Shown: positions 28,448-38,764, counted from the first letter of the stretch. The stretch is 64,000 bases of DNA from Candidatus Nanopelagicales bacterium (GCA_030827125.1 JAURFD010000004.1:1-64000); one strand, 5' to 3'. Notes: generated from the letters alone by a model not told the origin. Program-made: numbers and translations.

Positions 28448-29589
28448 CCACCGCAACGAAGGAGTCCCGCAAGACCGTCCGCGGTCGCCCACAGCTCTTC
28501 ACCAGCTACGCGCGGGAGATGAGCATCTTCAACACGCGCGTGAAGCGGAACTGGGCGATCGTTGGGATCCTCGCCCTCGGCATCCTGCCCTTCCTCCTGC
28601 AGCGGGACATGGTGGCACTCCTCACCACCGTCCTCATCTACGCCATCGGCGGCATCGGCCTGAACCTTCTCACCGGGTACGCCGGCCAGGTCTCCCTCGG
28701 ACAGGCCTTCTTCATGGGCCTCGGCGCCTACACCGCCGCCGTGCTGGGTGGGGAATCGAAAGGCGACGTCATCGGCCTCGGCTGGGACATGGCGATCTGG
28801 CTCCCCCTCGCGGGCCTGGTGCCCGCCGTGATCGCCCTCGTTCTCGCTCCCCTAGCCGCACGCGTGCGCGGCCTCTACCTCGCTATCTTGACGCTGGGAC
28901 TCGTCTTCATCGGCGAGCACATCTTCAAGGAGGCCAAGCCGATCACCGGAGGCGCCGGAGTCGGGCGGGCGCCAGCCGATCCGGTCTTCCTCGGTTTTGA
29001 TCTGTTCTCCAACCAGACCATCCTCGGCTACCGCATTGATCGCTTCACCATCTTCTACTTCGCCACGCTGGTCATCTTCCTCGTGCTCGCCTTCGCGGCC
29101 CGCAATTTCGTCCGCTCTCGCTTCGGCCGCAACTTCGCCGCCGTCCGGGATCGTGACGTGGCCGCGGAGGTCATGGGCGTCTCGCTGCTGCGCACGAAGA
29201 CGCTGGCCTTCGCCGTGTCGTCCTTCTACGCCGGCATCTCCGGGGCGCTGCTGTCCATCGTCATCGGCCGCATCTCACCGGAGACGTGGAACATCTTCCT
29301 CTCGATCGACTTCCTCGCCGTGGTCTTCATCGGCGGTCTGGCGACCATCACCGGCTCAATCATGGGTGCCGTCTTCGTCGTCCTCCTGCCCAAACTCGTC
29401 AACTGGATCACCGGGTTCATCCCCGGTGCCGGTGGGATCGGCGACGGCGGTCTGCTCAATGTCTTCGAGCTCCAGACCATCATCTTCGGTCTGCTCATCG
29501 TGCTCTTCCTCATCCTGGAACCGCGCGGGCTCTACGGACTCTGGTTGCGGCTTCGGAACTACTTCAAAGCCTGGCCCTTCAGCTTCTAG
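28444..29589 (+). CDS. livM: Branched-chain amino acid ABC transporter permease LivM-like
   Basis: LNLLTGYAGQVSLGQAFFMGLGAYTAA; start ATG 28444 overlapping livH stop. Confidence 0.92.
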   Translation: MTTATKESRKTVRGRPQLFTSYAREMSIFNTRVKRNWAIVGILALGILPFLLQRDMVALLTTVLIYAIGGIGLNLLTGYAGQVSLGQAFFMGLGAYTAAVLGGESKGDVIGLGWDMAIWLPLAGLVPAVIALVLAPLAARVRGLYLAILTLGLVFIGEHIFKEAKPITGGAGVGRAPADPVFLGFDLFSNQTILGYRIDRFTIFYFATLVIFLVLAFAARNFVRSRFGRNFAAVRDRDVAAEVMGVSLLRTKTLAFAVSSFYAGISGALLSIVIGRISPETWNIFLSIDFLAVVFIGGLATITGSIMGAVFVVLLPKLVNWITGFIPGAGGIGDGGLLNVFELQTIIFGLLIVLFLILEPRGLYGLWLRLRNYFKAWPFSF

Positions 29590-29642
29590 GAGGAGCGGCG
29601 GGCGCCGACGCGGACGGACTCGCGGCCCCGTAATCTGGATGA

Positions 29643-30488
29643 ATGCCGGCTCTGCTGTGGACTCTCCTGCAGTTCCTGGCGCTCACCGGGCTCATCATCG
29701 TGGTGGCCCGCTTCCTGCTCTACCAACCCGCCAAGGGCATCGCACACCGGCTTCACCTCGGCAACCGAGCGGCGGGCCAACTGCTCGGCTACCTCACGAG
29801 CGTGCCCGAACTCGTCACCACGATTGCCGTGGCCGCCGCAGGGTTCATGTCAGCGGTGGCCTTCAACATCCTGAGCAGCAACATCATCAACGTGCTGCTG
29901 GCCATGGGGGCGGCCACGGCGTACCGGGGTATCAGGGATCTCGGCAGTCCACGCCTGCGACGTGAACATGTCCTCATCGGTATCAGCATCGTGGTCCCCA
30001 TCGTGTTGCTGCTCACCGGCCAGGTGGAGTCCGTGTGGGTCATCCCGGTCTTCATTGTGGGCTACGTCGCCTACCTGGTCGTGCTACGTCGCATGTCCAA
30101 CGACTCACCCGGCCCGGTTGAGTACGAGGAGTTCAGTCGTGTCGAAGTGGGGCGTGGACTGAGCAAGCGCACGTATCTGGCGCTGAACGGCGCGATCATC
30201 GCGCTCGCGCTCGTGGGCCTGTACTTCCTCGGTGATGCGCTCGGTGGAACCGTGCACGAACTCGGAACGACGTTCGGAGTGCCGCAGATCGTCATCGGTC
30301 TGATCATGGGCGTCGTGACGAGCCTGCCGGAGTTGACGACCTTCGTCTCCAGCTATCACGCCCACCGTGGACGGGCCCTGCATCGAGCAACGGAGGAGGT
30401 CACCCACAACGTGCTGGCCTCAAATGCCAGCAACCTGCTGATCGTCCAGACCGTCGGCCTGGCCGTGTTCCTGCTGGTGGCCGGCTAG
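29643..30488 (+). CDS. CaCA-type cation antiporter (sodium/calcium exchanger-like)
   Basis: Two alpha-repeat-like motifs: TSVPELVTTIAVAAAGFMSAVAFNILSSN and TSLPELTTFVSSYHAHRG...HNVLASNASNLL. Confidence 0.7.
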   Translation: MPALLWTLLQFLALTGLIIVVARFLLYQPAKGIAHRLHLGNRAAGQLLGYLTSVPELVTTIAVAAAGFMSAVAFNILSSNIINVLLAMGAATAYRGIRDLGSPRLRREHVLIGISIVVPIVLLLTGQVESVWVIPVFIVGYVAYLVVLRRMSNDSPGPVEYEEFSRVEVGRGLSKRTYLALNGAIIALALVGLYFLGDALGGTVHELGTTFGVPQIVIGLIMGVVTSLPELTTFVSSYHAHRGRALHRATEEVTHNVLASNASNLLIVQTVGLAVFLLVAG

Positions 30489-30907
30489 TCCTTCGCGGCT
30501 GCCGCGCGCGCCTCGACCTCGGCCCTGCGGACGATGGAGGCCGGTACGCCGGCGATCGCCCAGTGATCCGGGTCGGCGTACTGACACCGGCCACGGATGA
30601 GGGAGCGTTCCGAGCCCAGGATCTCCACAAGCAGGTCGGTGAAGCCCTCAAGCAGCCGGTGCGCGTGCTCGACCGGACGACCGGCGAAGAGGAGGAACTC
30701 GAAGAACGGAGCCTCGGCCGCACCCTCGCTCACGAGTTGGCCCGCCACGGCGGTGGCCTGGGGGCGGGTCTCCTCTACGAACGCACGGATGCGATCGATG
30801 GGGGCGCCGACAACCTCGGCGAAGAGGGCACTGGAGCGCGTCAACAGCGCAGCGATCTCCTCATCGGTGTGCAGACCTTGAACGAGACGGTAGGTCACCA
30901 CGGGCAT
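30485..30907 (-). CDS. Tautomerase-family protein
   Basis: N-terminal MPVVTYRLVQGLHTDEEIAALL with potential catalytic Pro; start 30907. Confidence 0.6.
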   Translation of the reverse strand: MPVVTYRLVQGLHTDEEIAALLTRSSALFAEVVGAPIDRIRAFVEETRPQATAVAGQLVSEGAAEAPFFEFLLFAGRPVEHAHRLLEGFTDLLVEILGSERSLIRGRCQYADPDHWAIAGVPASIVRRAEVEARAAAAKD

Positions 30908-30989
30908 GCGGTGAGTGAACCAGACGCCCCGCTCCCGCGTGAGATCTGTTCCGGATACACGTACAACGAGAGCGCGATAGCCTCCGCGC

Positions 30990-31727
30990 ATGGCTGACCG
31001 CATTGCTGTTGTCACCGGAGCCACCGGCACCCTGGGCACCGCCCTGGTCCGATTGCTCGCCGATCGCGGCATCGACGTACTCGCGGTCAGCCGATCCGGC
31101 GAAATGCCCGGCGTGGGCGAAGTCGCGGGGATTGCCGCCGACCTGGGCGATGACCGTGCCATCGAACGGATCCGAGAAGCCCTCCCACCCGGTGACCTCG
31201 CGATGGCGGTGCACGGCATTGGCCTGCCGGGCTCTCCCGGTGTCATGGATGTCGATCCCGGAATGCTCGCTACCGCCGTGGATCTCAAGGCGGGTGGATT
31301 CCTGCGGCTCGTCCACGCCGTCTCGGATCGGTTCGCGCCGCACAGCCGCCTCGTCGCAATCGGTGGTCACCTTGGGATTGAGCCCAGCGAACATGCGCCG
31401 CTCGCCGGAGTGGCTAACGCTGCACTCGCCAACCTCGTACGCCAACTTGTCCGCCCGATCGGCGCCCAAGGTGCATCCGTCCATCTCATTGCTCCTGGTC
31501 CGTTTGACAGTCCACGCGTTGACGCGCTCCTCGCCGCGAAGGCCGCGGGAGAGGGAATCTCGATCGAGGACATGCGAGCAAGGACGCTGGCCGAATACCC
31601 CGCCGGCCGGCTGCCGTCAGCGCAGGACGTTGCCGGTGTCATCGTCGACCTCCTTGCACCGCACGCTGATGCTCAGCACGGAGCGACGATCTTCCTCGAT
31701 GCCGGAGCACGCCGCGGGATCTTCTGA
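30990..31727 (+). CDS. Short-chain dehydrogenase/reductase family protein
   Basis: VVTGATGTLGTALVRLLADRG; C-terminal substrate/product pattern LPSAQDVAGVIVDLL. Confidence 0.8.
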   Translation: MADRIAVVTGATGTLGTALVRLLADRGIDVLAVSRSGEMPGVGEVAGIAADLGDDRAIERIREALPPGDLAMAVHGIGLPGSPGVMDVDPGMLATAVDLKAGGFLRLVHAVSDRFAPHSRLVAIGGHLGIEPSEHAPLAGVANAALANLVRQLVRPIGAQGASVHLIAPGPFDSPRVDALLAAKAAGEGISIEDMRARTLAEYPAGRLPSAQDVAGVIVDLLAPHADAQHGATIFLDAGARRGIF

Positions 31728-31736
31728 TCGGCGATA

Positions 31737-31762
31737 GGTTCGACACACCGAGACGTCGAACC
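31737..31762. terminator. Possible terminator between convergent genes
   Basis: GGTTCGAC (31737-31744) / GTCGAACC (31755-31762). Confidence 0.4.
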
Positions 31763-31793
31763 CCAGGCGGGCCATGCCGACGGCCCGACACCG

Positions 31794-33374
31794 CTAGGAG
31801 GACGCGGCGTCTTCTTTCGCGTACTCCTGCAGCATCTCCGTTTCGCGCTGCTTCTTGGGGTAGGCGAACCACACGAGTGCGATGGCACCGACACCGGCAA
31901 CAATGGCCGCGAGATAGGCCCAGTTGGCACCCGTGAGGAATGACTCTCGCGCGGCGGCTGTGATCGCCGAGGCGTACTGCGGGTACTGCTCTCCCACTGC
32001 CTGCGCGCTAGTGAAGGACTTCTGCAGGGTCGCTTCGGTCTCAGCGGTGATCGACGCGGCCTGGGAACTGTTGCTGATCTGCTTCGCGATCGCGGCGGCG
32101 TATCCAGCAGTGAGGAGCGAGCCGAGGAGAGCCTGCATGATCGAACCGCCGAGATCACGCTGCAGGTCTGAGGTGCCGGACGCCATGCCCACGTGATCGA
32201 CCGGAACGGAACTCGTCAGGGCTCGCGAGGCGGGAGCCAGTGCGATGCTGACTCCCGCACCGACGAAGGCGTAGGCGATACCCACCTGCCAGTACGGCGT
32301 GGACTCGACCCACAGGAGGAGCATCACGACGAACCCGGCCACCACGAGCGCGGAGCCGATGAGGAGCGTGTCGCGCGAGCCCAGGCTATTGACGAGGCGC
32401 GCCGCCACCGGCGACATCGCCACCATCATGATGGCGGCCGGAAGCACCGCGAGCCCCGCCGACAGGCTCGAGTAGCCCAGCACGTCCTGGATGAACTGCT
32501 GACCCACGAACATCGATCCCATGAGCGAACCGAAAACGATCATGCCGCTGATCGCGGAGATCCAGAACAGTCGCCGCTTCGCGTAGCGAAGGTCGTAGAG
32601 CGGGTTGGGAGCGCGCCGCTGCCGCACGATGAAGAAGAAGCCCACGACGAAGGACAGCCCGATGATGATGAGGGAGGGCACGAAGGCTCCGGGGGCCGCG
32701 ATGGCACTCAGCCCCAGCACGAGGGCCGCGATCATGAAGACGGAGAGGATCCCACCGAGATTATCGACCGGCTTGGTGGATTCGTTGACATGGGCGGGCA
32801 CGAACTTCCACACCAGGAGGAGCGCCACGAGCGCGGGCGGGACCGCGATGAGGAAGACCGACCCCCACCAGAACCACTCCAGCAGGGCACCAGCGATGAC
32901 CGGACCGAGCACAGCTCCACCGCTGCCGATACCGGACCACAGGGCGATGGCCGCCACGCGCTTGCGACCCGGTCCCCACAGCGCCGTGATCAGTGCAAGC
33001 GTGGTCGGATAGGCGAGGCCAGCAGCCACGCCGGTGAAGATTCGACCGCCGATGAGCACGATCCCATCGGGCGCCCACGCTGATACCGCACTCGCGGGCA
33101 GCGTAAGGATCATGCCGAGCATCAGCATGAGCTTGCGGCCATACCGATCGCCGAGCGCTCCGAGATAGAGGACCGACATGGCTAGTCCCAGGGTGCAGCC
33201 GACCGCGATCAGGTTGATCTCCGTCTGGCCCGCATCGAGGGCCTTGCCGATATCCGGAAGCGCCACATTGGCGACGCTGAGATTGAGATTGGCCACCACC
33301 GCGCCGAGAATGAGGGCGGTGAGGACGACGCTGGCGCGGCGTGGGACGACCTCGGTGGGAGTGGTGGAGGGCAT
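31794..33374 (-). CDS. MFS transporter, DHA2-like
   Basis: NLNLSVANVALPDIG; YLGALGDRYGRKLMLMLG; start 33374. Confidence 0.88.
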   Translation of the reverse strand: MPSTTPTEVVPRRASVVLTALILGAVVANLNLSVANVALPDIGKALDAGQTEINLIAVGCTLGLAMSVLYLGALGDRYGRKLMLMLGMILTLPASAVSAWAPDGIVLIGGRIFTGVAAGLAYPTTLALITALWGPGRKRVAAIALWSGIGSGGAVLGPVIAGALLEWFWWGSVFLIAVPPALVALLLVWKFVPAHVNESTKPVDNLGGILSVFMIAALVLGLSAIAAPGAFVPSLIIIGLSFVVGFFFIVRQRRAPNPLYDLRYAKRRLFWISAISGMIVFGSLMGSMFVGQQFIQDVLGYSSLSAGLAVLPAAIMMVAMSPVAARLVNSLGSRDTLLIGSALVVAGFVVMLLLWVESTPYWQVGIAYAFVGAGVSIALAPASRALTSSVPVDHVGMASGTSDLQRDLGGSIMQALLGSLLTAGYAAAIAKQISNSSQAASITAETEATLQKSFTSAQAVGEQYPQYASAITAAARESFLTGANWAYLAAIVAGVGAIALVWFAYPKKQRETEMLQEYAKEDAASS

Positions 33375-33399
33375 GGCCTCATCGTGCCAGAGCCTGCGC

Positions 33400-34176
33400 C
33401 TAGCGGAGGATGTCTGCGCGCATGTCCTTCGCGAGTCGGCGGCCAGCCGCCTGGAGCAACCTGCCAAGCCGTGCGGTCATGGGGACGATCTCCGAAGGCG
33501 GCCCATTGATGGCGAGTGCCGCAATGGCGATGCCGCGAGAGTCCAACACCGGCGCTGCCACCGAGGAGACGCCGGGCATTGCTTCGCCTGTTGCTGTTGC
33601 GTAGCCGCGCCGGCGAATGACCTCAAGTTCGGCCCGGAAGAGCTTGGGATCAGTGATCGAGAATTCCGTGGGGCCGGGCAAACCCGCTTCGATGCGGCGA
33701 CGGGCAAAATCGGGGTCGAAGGCGCACAGGGCCTTGCCGTGAGCGGTGACATTTCCCGGCAATCGGCGGTTGAAGTCCGGCAGGGCCTTCACGCTTCGCG
33801 TCGTCATGAGGCGCTCCAGCACCAACGTGTCTACTCCGGACGTCACCGAGAGTTGCACCGCCCACCCCGTAACTTCTCGAAGTTCCTCGAGCAGGCTTCG
33901 TGCGCATCTGCGCAGCTCGGTACGCGTGACGGCGAGTTGACCTAGTTCGTAGAGGTGCAGACCCAGACGGTATTTGCCGGTCCGGGGGTTCTGTTCGCAG
34001 ATGTTTCGGGACGTGAGTGTCACCAGTAGGCGGTGCGCGGTGCTCTTGGCCACGTTAAGGCGGCGACTCACCTCGGTGACGCCGAGCTCCTCATCCTCGG
34101 CGAAGCAGTCAAGGAGATCGAGGGCCGCAGCCACCGTTTGAAGTCCACCGGTGACCGCCCTCTCGCGCACGCTCAC
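33400..34176 (-). CDS. IclR-family transcriptional regulator
   Basis: N-terminal HTH (EVSRRLNVAKSTAHRLLVTL) and IclR effector-binding domain. Confidence 0.9.
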   Translation of the reverse strand: MSVRERAVTGGLQTVAAALDLLDCFAEDEELGVTEVSRRLNVAKSTAHRLLVTLTSRNICEQNPRTGKYRLGLHLYELGQLAVTRTELRRCARSLLEELREVTGWAVQLSVTSGVDTLVLERLMTTRSVKALPDFNRRLPGNVTAHGKALCAFDPDFARRRIEAGLPGPTEFSITDPKLFRAELEVIRRRGYATATGEAMPGVSSVAAPVLDSRGIAIAALAINGPPSEIVPMTARLGRLLQAAGRRLAKDMRADILR

Positions 34177-34260
34177 ATGTTAGCCGCGCGTTCCAGTGAG
34201 CGGAACCACGCCACGTTCACGTCGGCCGGTGCCGTGATTCGGCGCCGATCACGAATCCGG

Positions 34261-34575
34261 TCAGGCCCCATCCTGCGCGGGCACAAGCGACTGCAGGGTC
34301 TGACCACGAAGCGTGATGATGAGATCTCCCACAGGCACAGCTCGGCACGAAACACACACGCCGGCACCCCGCTCGTCGTCGCTCAGCAGTCGGTCTGCCA
34401 GTCGTCGCGGGTACGTCACATCACCGCTCACGATGTCCACCTTGCAGATGCCACAACCGCCGCGACGACAGCCGACACGATAGACGTGTCCGGTGCGCTG
34501 GAGTGCCTCGAGAATCGTCTCCCCGGTGAGCAGTTCGACCGAGACCCCCTCGGGCACCACCCGCAGCCTGCTCAC
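34261..34575 (-). CDS. Plant-type [2Fe-2S] ferredoxin
   Basis: CRRGGCGICKVDIVSG...CVSCRAVP cysteine pattern. Confidence 0.85.
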   Translation of the reverse strand: MSRLRVVPEGVSVELLTGETILEALQRTGHVYRVGCRRGGCGICKVDIVSGDVTYPRRLADRLLSDDERGAGVCVSCRAVPVGDLIITLRGQTLQSLVPAQDGA

Positions 34576-34644
34576 GCGTACTTCCTCCCCGCGGTGTCAC
34601 ACGACGGGTTGACGGTACCCGTTCGGCCACGGGCCGCGCCGCAA

Positions 34645-35487
34645 TTACGAGGTGATGTCCTTGCGGTCGAAACGCAGCGTCGCGGCCGCCACCATGATCG
34701 CGAAGAACACGACGGCGTAGGCCCCGCCAATCGCCATGTCGTTCCAGGAGATTGGATCGACGAGGGCGGCTGTCCACGCGTCGGTGTAGTGGCCGGGAAG
34801 CAACTGACGAAGGTCGCCCAATGCCTCGAGCGCTTCGACGATGTTGAGGACGATCACGAGGACCACGGCAGCACCGACCGCGCCCAGTGGCACGTCGGTG
34901 AGCACACTGGCGAGGAAGGCAATCCCGGCAGGAATGAGCAGCATCAGGCCGATGTAACCCGCCACCACCCCGAGCCGGAGCCACGAGTCCGCCGTGCTGA
35001 AGGTGCCGCCGAGCGGGCTGGTGAGTGCCGAGCCACCAAATGCGATCCAGCCAATGAGGAGCGATGCGACGACAAGCACGAGCAGCGTGAGCAGCGTGAG
35101 AATGAGGCCCACGATCACCTTGGCGCGCAGGAGTCGTCGCCTCGGCACTGGTGCGGCCAGCAGGTAGCGCAGGGTCGACCAGGACGCCTCGCTCGCCACC
35201 GCATCCCCGAGGAACATCGCCGCGAGGATGGTGAGCAGGAAGCCCGAGGAGAACAGCAGCATCGTCAGGGTGAAGTTCCACGGACCCGCGGTGGCGAGAC
35301 CCACCAGATCAAGATCGCCATCTCCGAAGCCACGCTGCTGCGGACCAAGTTTGACCGCCGCCACCACGATAAGCGGGAGGGCGATCACCAGGCCAAGGGC
35401 GATCCAGGTACGCCGACGCCGGAGTTGGCGCGCGAGTTCGACACGCACCGTCAGTGTGCGGTGCACGCGATAGCCGGTCTCGGTCAT
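34645..35487 (-). CDS. ABC-2 type transporter permease
   Basis: Multi-TM ORF overlapping the downstream stop of the fused ATPase gene. Confidence 0.8.
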   Translation of the reverse strand: MTETGYRVHRTLTVRVELARQLRRRRTWIALGLVIALPLIVVAAVKLGPQQRGFGDGDLDLVGLATAGPWNFTLTMLLFSSGFLLTILAAMFLGDAVASEASWSTLRYLLAAPVPRRRLLRAKVIVGLILTLLTLLVLVVASLLIGWIAFGGSALTSPLGGTFSTADSWLRLGVVAGYIGLMLLIPAGIAFLASVLTDVPLGAVGAAVVLVIVLNIVEALEALGDLRQLLPGHYTDAWTAALVDPISWNDMAIGGAYAVVFFAIMVAAATLRFDRKDITS

Positions 35488-37934
35488 CGCTCCACCCCGT
35501 GTCCCTCGCCCACGAGTTCGAGGAAGACATCCTCGAGGCGCAGACCCGAGCGGCCCGCGAGCAGGTGCTCGACCGTGCCGCTGTAGACCACCGTGCCGCG
35601 GTTCATGACGACCACATGGCTGCAGGTCTGCTCCACCTCACTGAGCAGATGCGACGAGACGATGACGGTGCGCCCGGCGGCGGCGTACGCCTTGAGCACA
35701 TCGCGCATCTCACGGATCTGCGGCGGATCGAGTCCATTCATCGGTTCATCGAGGACGAGCAGGTCCGGCATACCCAACATCGCCTGCGCGATACCGAGAC
35801 GCTGCCGCATCCCCTGGCTGTAGGTGCGCACACGCCGATCGACCGCGCTGCCCAGTCCCGCGATCTCAAGGACCTCGCCAAGCTGCGGGTCACCGGTGCG
35901 ACCCGACGCTCGCCAGAACAGATCCAGATTGCGGCGGCCGGACAGGTGCGGGAGGAATCCCGGACCTTCAACGAAGCAGCCGACCCGTGACAGAACCGCG
36001 GATCCCGGGTGGGTGACCTCGCCAAAGATCCGCACATCGCCCGATGTCGGTGCGATAAGCCCCATGGCGACCCGCATCGTGGTCGTTTTGCCCGCCCCAT
36101 TGGGACCGAGCAGTCCCACGACCGTACCGGCGGGGATGTCGAAGGAGGCGTCGTTGACGGCTCGCAGGCCACCGCGGAACTCCTTGACGAGGTTGCTCAC
36201 CGCGAGTGGAGCGACCGGCTCGGGTGACACCGGATCGTGATAACGGGGGCGCAGCAGAGCAATAGCCGCCCAGATCAGGAGCGTCACCACAAGCGCCCCT
36301 ACCGGCCACAACCAGGCTGGCATGCTCACGCTGCCGACCGCTCCGGTCACGGAGGGGACCGCGACCGTGGGGCCTGCCTGCACGGTGTACACCGCGGGCT
36401 CGGTTGCATTGCGGAAGCCGAAGTCGGTCGTCGACACGGTCACGGCGAGACGTTCACCGGCCGCTGCCTGCGCCACGATCGTCGGCAGGATGACGTCGAG
36501 CGTCACTGGGTCTGGTCCAAGTTGGCCGATGCGAATCGGTGACACCAATCCCTGGGGCAGCGTCTGGCGCCCATCCGCTCCCACGACGCGCAATGCGGCG
36601 TACAGGATCGCATCGGTGAGTGGCCGATCCGCCGACACCGTGATCTGCACGCGGGACGAGCCGATGATGCGCTGTCCGGTCGGCAACGGTTCGGTGATGA
36701 AGGCGGCCGTCTGACCTGGGACTGGAACACCAAGACGATCGCCGGCGAGTGCACCAAGTCCACCCGCCCCCGGAAGGGCCGTGATCGCCGCAGGTTCACC
36801 GCCCGCCGGAGCGAGTACCTGTTGCGGAGGACCCGCCAACGCAAGGTCCGTCTGGGCATCACCGAAGAGTCCCGGGTACGTCTGAGCCGTGAGGACCTCA
36901 ACCGAGCCCGCATCGCGGGAATTCAGCGCTGACCCGGTGGTGAGTGATACCTCGAACGTGTTCGCTACGGCGGGACCACCCCGCAGATGCGCGTCGAACC
37001 ACGCGGCAGTGAGATCACGCAGCCGCTCGTTCTCGTTGACACCGCCGTCATGACCGCCGGCATGCCACACCACCTTGAGGGGCGCGCTGGTGATGGCTTC
37101 GGCATTGAGGTTTGTCTGGGAGAGGGGGAAGAGCGAGTCTGCCTCACCCCCGCCGAGCATCACCGGTGCCGTGATCTGATCGGCGACGGTGACCGGTGAT
37201 GACGCACGCATCAACTGCGCGACATCCGGTGACACCGTCCCCTTCGTGGCCACATCGAGATAGGCCGCACACCAGTCGGGACTGAAGCGACCGCACTCGG
37301 TGACCGGTGCACCGGGTGTGAAGCCGAGCCCGGAGGCGAAGAAGAAGGAGGTCCACAGGGACTTGTACACGCCCGGAGTCGGCTCGCCGACGCCGAACTG
37401 CGGCAAGAGCGCGGACTCCAGGTCCGCCCAGGTGATGTCCGAGGCCACCGCATCGACCCGGTCGTCGTACCCGGCGAGAAGCAAGGCCAGGGCCCCGCCA
37501 TAGGAGCCACCGGCGACAGCGGCCCGTGGATCGCCGGAGGAGTCGATGACAACCTCTGGTCGCCCGGCCAGGTCATCGAGAATGCGCTGCGCGTCCGCTA
37601 CCTCGAATTGGGGAGAGTTCATCGAGATGGTGCCGGTTGATTCACCGAAGCCGCGCGCTGTGTAGGCCAGGACGGCATACCCCTGGTCGGCCCACCACTG
37701 CGCGTCCTCGGCCACCGACTGCTTGCTGCCCCCGAACCCGTGCGCCAGCACGATGGCGGGCGCGGGGGTTTGCTGGGGGAGATAGAGATCGGCGTCGAGG
37801 AGGACCGGCGTTGGATCGTCAGCGCTCGTCGCCGCACCCTCAATGATGAGGGACTGCGCGGCCTGGGCGGCGGTCGTCGGAGCGAGGGCCACGAACAGGC
37901 CGAGAACAAGAGCTCCGATGAACGCACGCACCAC
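35484..37934 (-). CDS. Fusion: exported acyl-peptidase/CocE-like alpha/beta hydrolase, TM segment, ABC ATP-binding domain
   Basis: Signal peptide; VLAHGFGGSKQS, GGSYGGALALLLAG; TM PAWLWPVGALVVTLLIWAAIALL; GLLGPNGAGKTTTMRVAMGLI and LLVLDEPMNGLDPPQ. Start GTG about 37934. Confidence 0.85.
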   Translation of the reverse strand: MVRAFIGALVLGLFVALAPTTAAQAAQSLIIEGAATSADDPTPVLLDADLYLPQQTPAPAIVLAHGFGGSKQSVAEDAQWWADQGYAVLAYTARGFGESTGTISMNSPQFEVADAQRILDDLAGRPEVVIDSSGDPRAAVAGGSYGGALALLLAGYDDRVDAVASDITWADLESALLPQFGVGEPTPGVYKSLWTSFFFASGLGFTPGAPVTECGRFSPDWCAAYLDVATKGTVSPDVAQLMRASSPVTVADQITAPVMLGGGEADSLFPLSQTNLNAEAITSAPLKVVWHAGGHDGGVNENERLRDLTAAWFDAHLRGGPAVANTFEVSLTTGSALNSRDAGSVEVLTAQTYPGLFGDAQTDLALAGPPQQVLAPAGGEPAAITALPGAGGLGALAGDRLGVPVPGQTAAFITEPLPTGQRIIGSSRVQITVSADRPLTDAILYAALRVVGADGRQTLPQGLVSPIRIGQLGPDPVTLDVILPTIVAQAAAGERLAVTVSTTDFGFRNATEPAVYTVQAGPTVAVPSVTGAVGSVSMPAWLWPVGALVVTLLIWAAIALLRPRYHDPVSPEPVAPLAVSNLVKEFRGGLRAVNDASFDIPAGTVVGLLGPNGAGKTTTMRVAMGLIAPTSGDVRIFGEVTHPGSAVLSRVGCFVEGPGFLPHLSGRRNLDLFWRASGRTGDPQLGEVLEIAGLGSAVDRRVRTYSQGMRQRLGIAQAMLGMPDLLVLDEPMNGLDPPQIREMRDVLKAYAAAGRTVIVSSHLLSEVEQTCSHVVVMNRGTVVYSGTVEHLLAGRSGLRLEDVFLELVGEGHGVER

Positions 37935-37975
37935 TTGACTATAGGTGTGTGGCGGTGGCGGCGCCTCTTGCGCAG

Positions 37976-38764
37976 TCAGTCGGCGTCCGGTCCACGCAGA
38001 ACGGCGTTCCGGTAGATGCCGTCGACTTGGGCGACGAGCGCGTCGAACCAACCCTGCTCGAGGAGTCCGGCTCGCACGCGCTCATTGAGTCCACCCGGCG
38101 TCTGATGCTCGGCGGGGAGATCTGCCCGCTGATCCTCCGATACCGCCTTGCCGACACTGGCAAGGCCCTCCAATTCGCTGCGGATGTAGAGAGAGGCGGT
38201 CTGTGGTGCCACGCCCTGATCGACGATCCAGTCGATAACCCGGTTCTGCGCCTCGTAGTAGGTGGACATGATCGCGGATGCGCAGCTGAGCACGCGAATC
38301 TTGGTCTCGTCATCCAAGACGATCACATCGCCGAGACCGTCGAACACCTCGACCACCTCGGGGATTCCGGGACTGATGACGAGTGGGCCACGATGCACGG
38401 CGATGGCCGGCAGGGGAATGACCTGGCACGTCCGGATGGCCGGGGCGGTGAGCTCGGCGACCTGCGACGGCGGCAGCGCCGCGATGAAGCTGGCGACGAT
38501 CTGATCCTCACGAAAGGTGAGACCCTCGAGCGCCTCGTCGAGGTCCTGGGGCCGCATGGCGAGGACGACGATGTCGCACGCATCAATGACCGCCTGGTTG
38601 GACTCCGCGCGTCGACAGTTGCCGAACTCCTCCGCCAGGCGCATCGACCTCGCCTCCGATCTCGGCGACAGGATGAACTCGTCCGCCTGACCTGGTCGCG
38701 TGCACATGGCGCGCACTACCGCTTCCGCGATCGTGCCGACGCCGAGGATTCCGATGCGAGCCAT
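37976..38764 (-). CDS. Pyrroline-5-carboxylate reductase-like protein
   Basis: N-terminal Rossmann GILGVGTIAEAVVRAM; DIVVLAMRPQDL. Confidence 0.75.
   Translation of the reverse strand: MARIGILGVGTIAEAVVRAMCTRPGQADEFILSPRSEARSMRLAEEFGNCRRAESNQAVIDACDIVVLAMRPQDLDEALEGLTFREDQIVASFIAALPPSQVAELTAPAIRTCQVIPLPAIAVHRGPLVISPGIPEVVEVFDGLGDVIVLDDETKIRVLSCASAIMSTYYEAQNRVIDWIVDQGVAPQTASLYIRSELEGLASVGKAVSEDQRADLPAEHQTPGGLNERVRAGLLEQGWFDALVAQVDGIYRNAVLRGPDAD

Noticed and set aside
32193-33083. 296-aa plus-strand ORF rich in Asp/Arg/His
   Set aside because: Antisense to an MFS transporter; composition results from reading TM codons in reverse.
34033-35586. 517-aa plus-strand ORF
   Set aside because: Spans antisense to IclR, ferredoxin and ABC permease genes; low-complexity His/Arg/Glu-rich translation.
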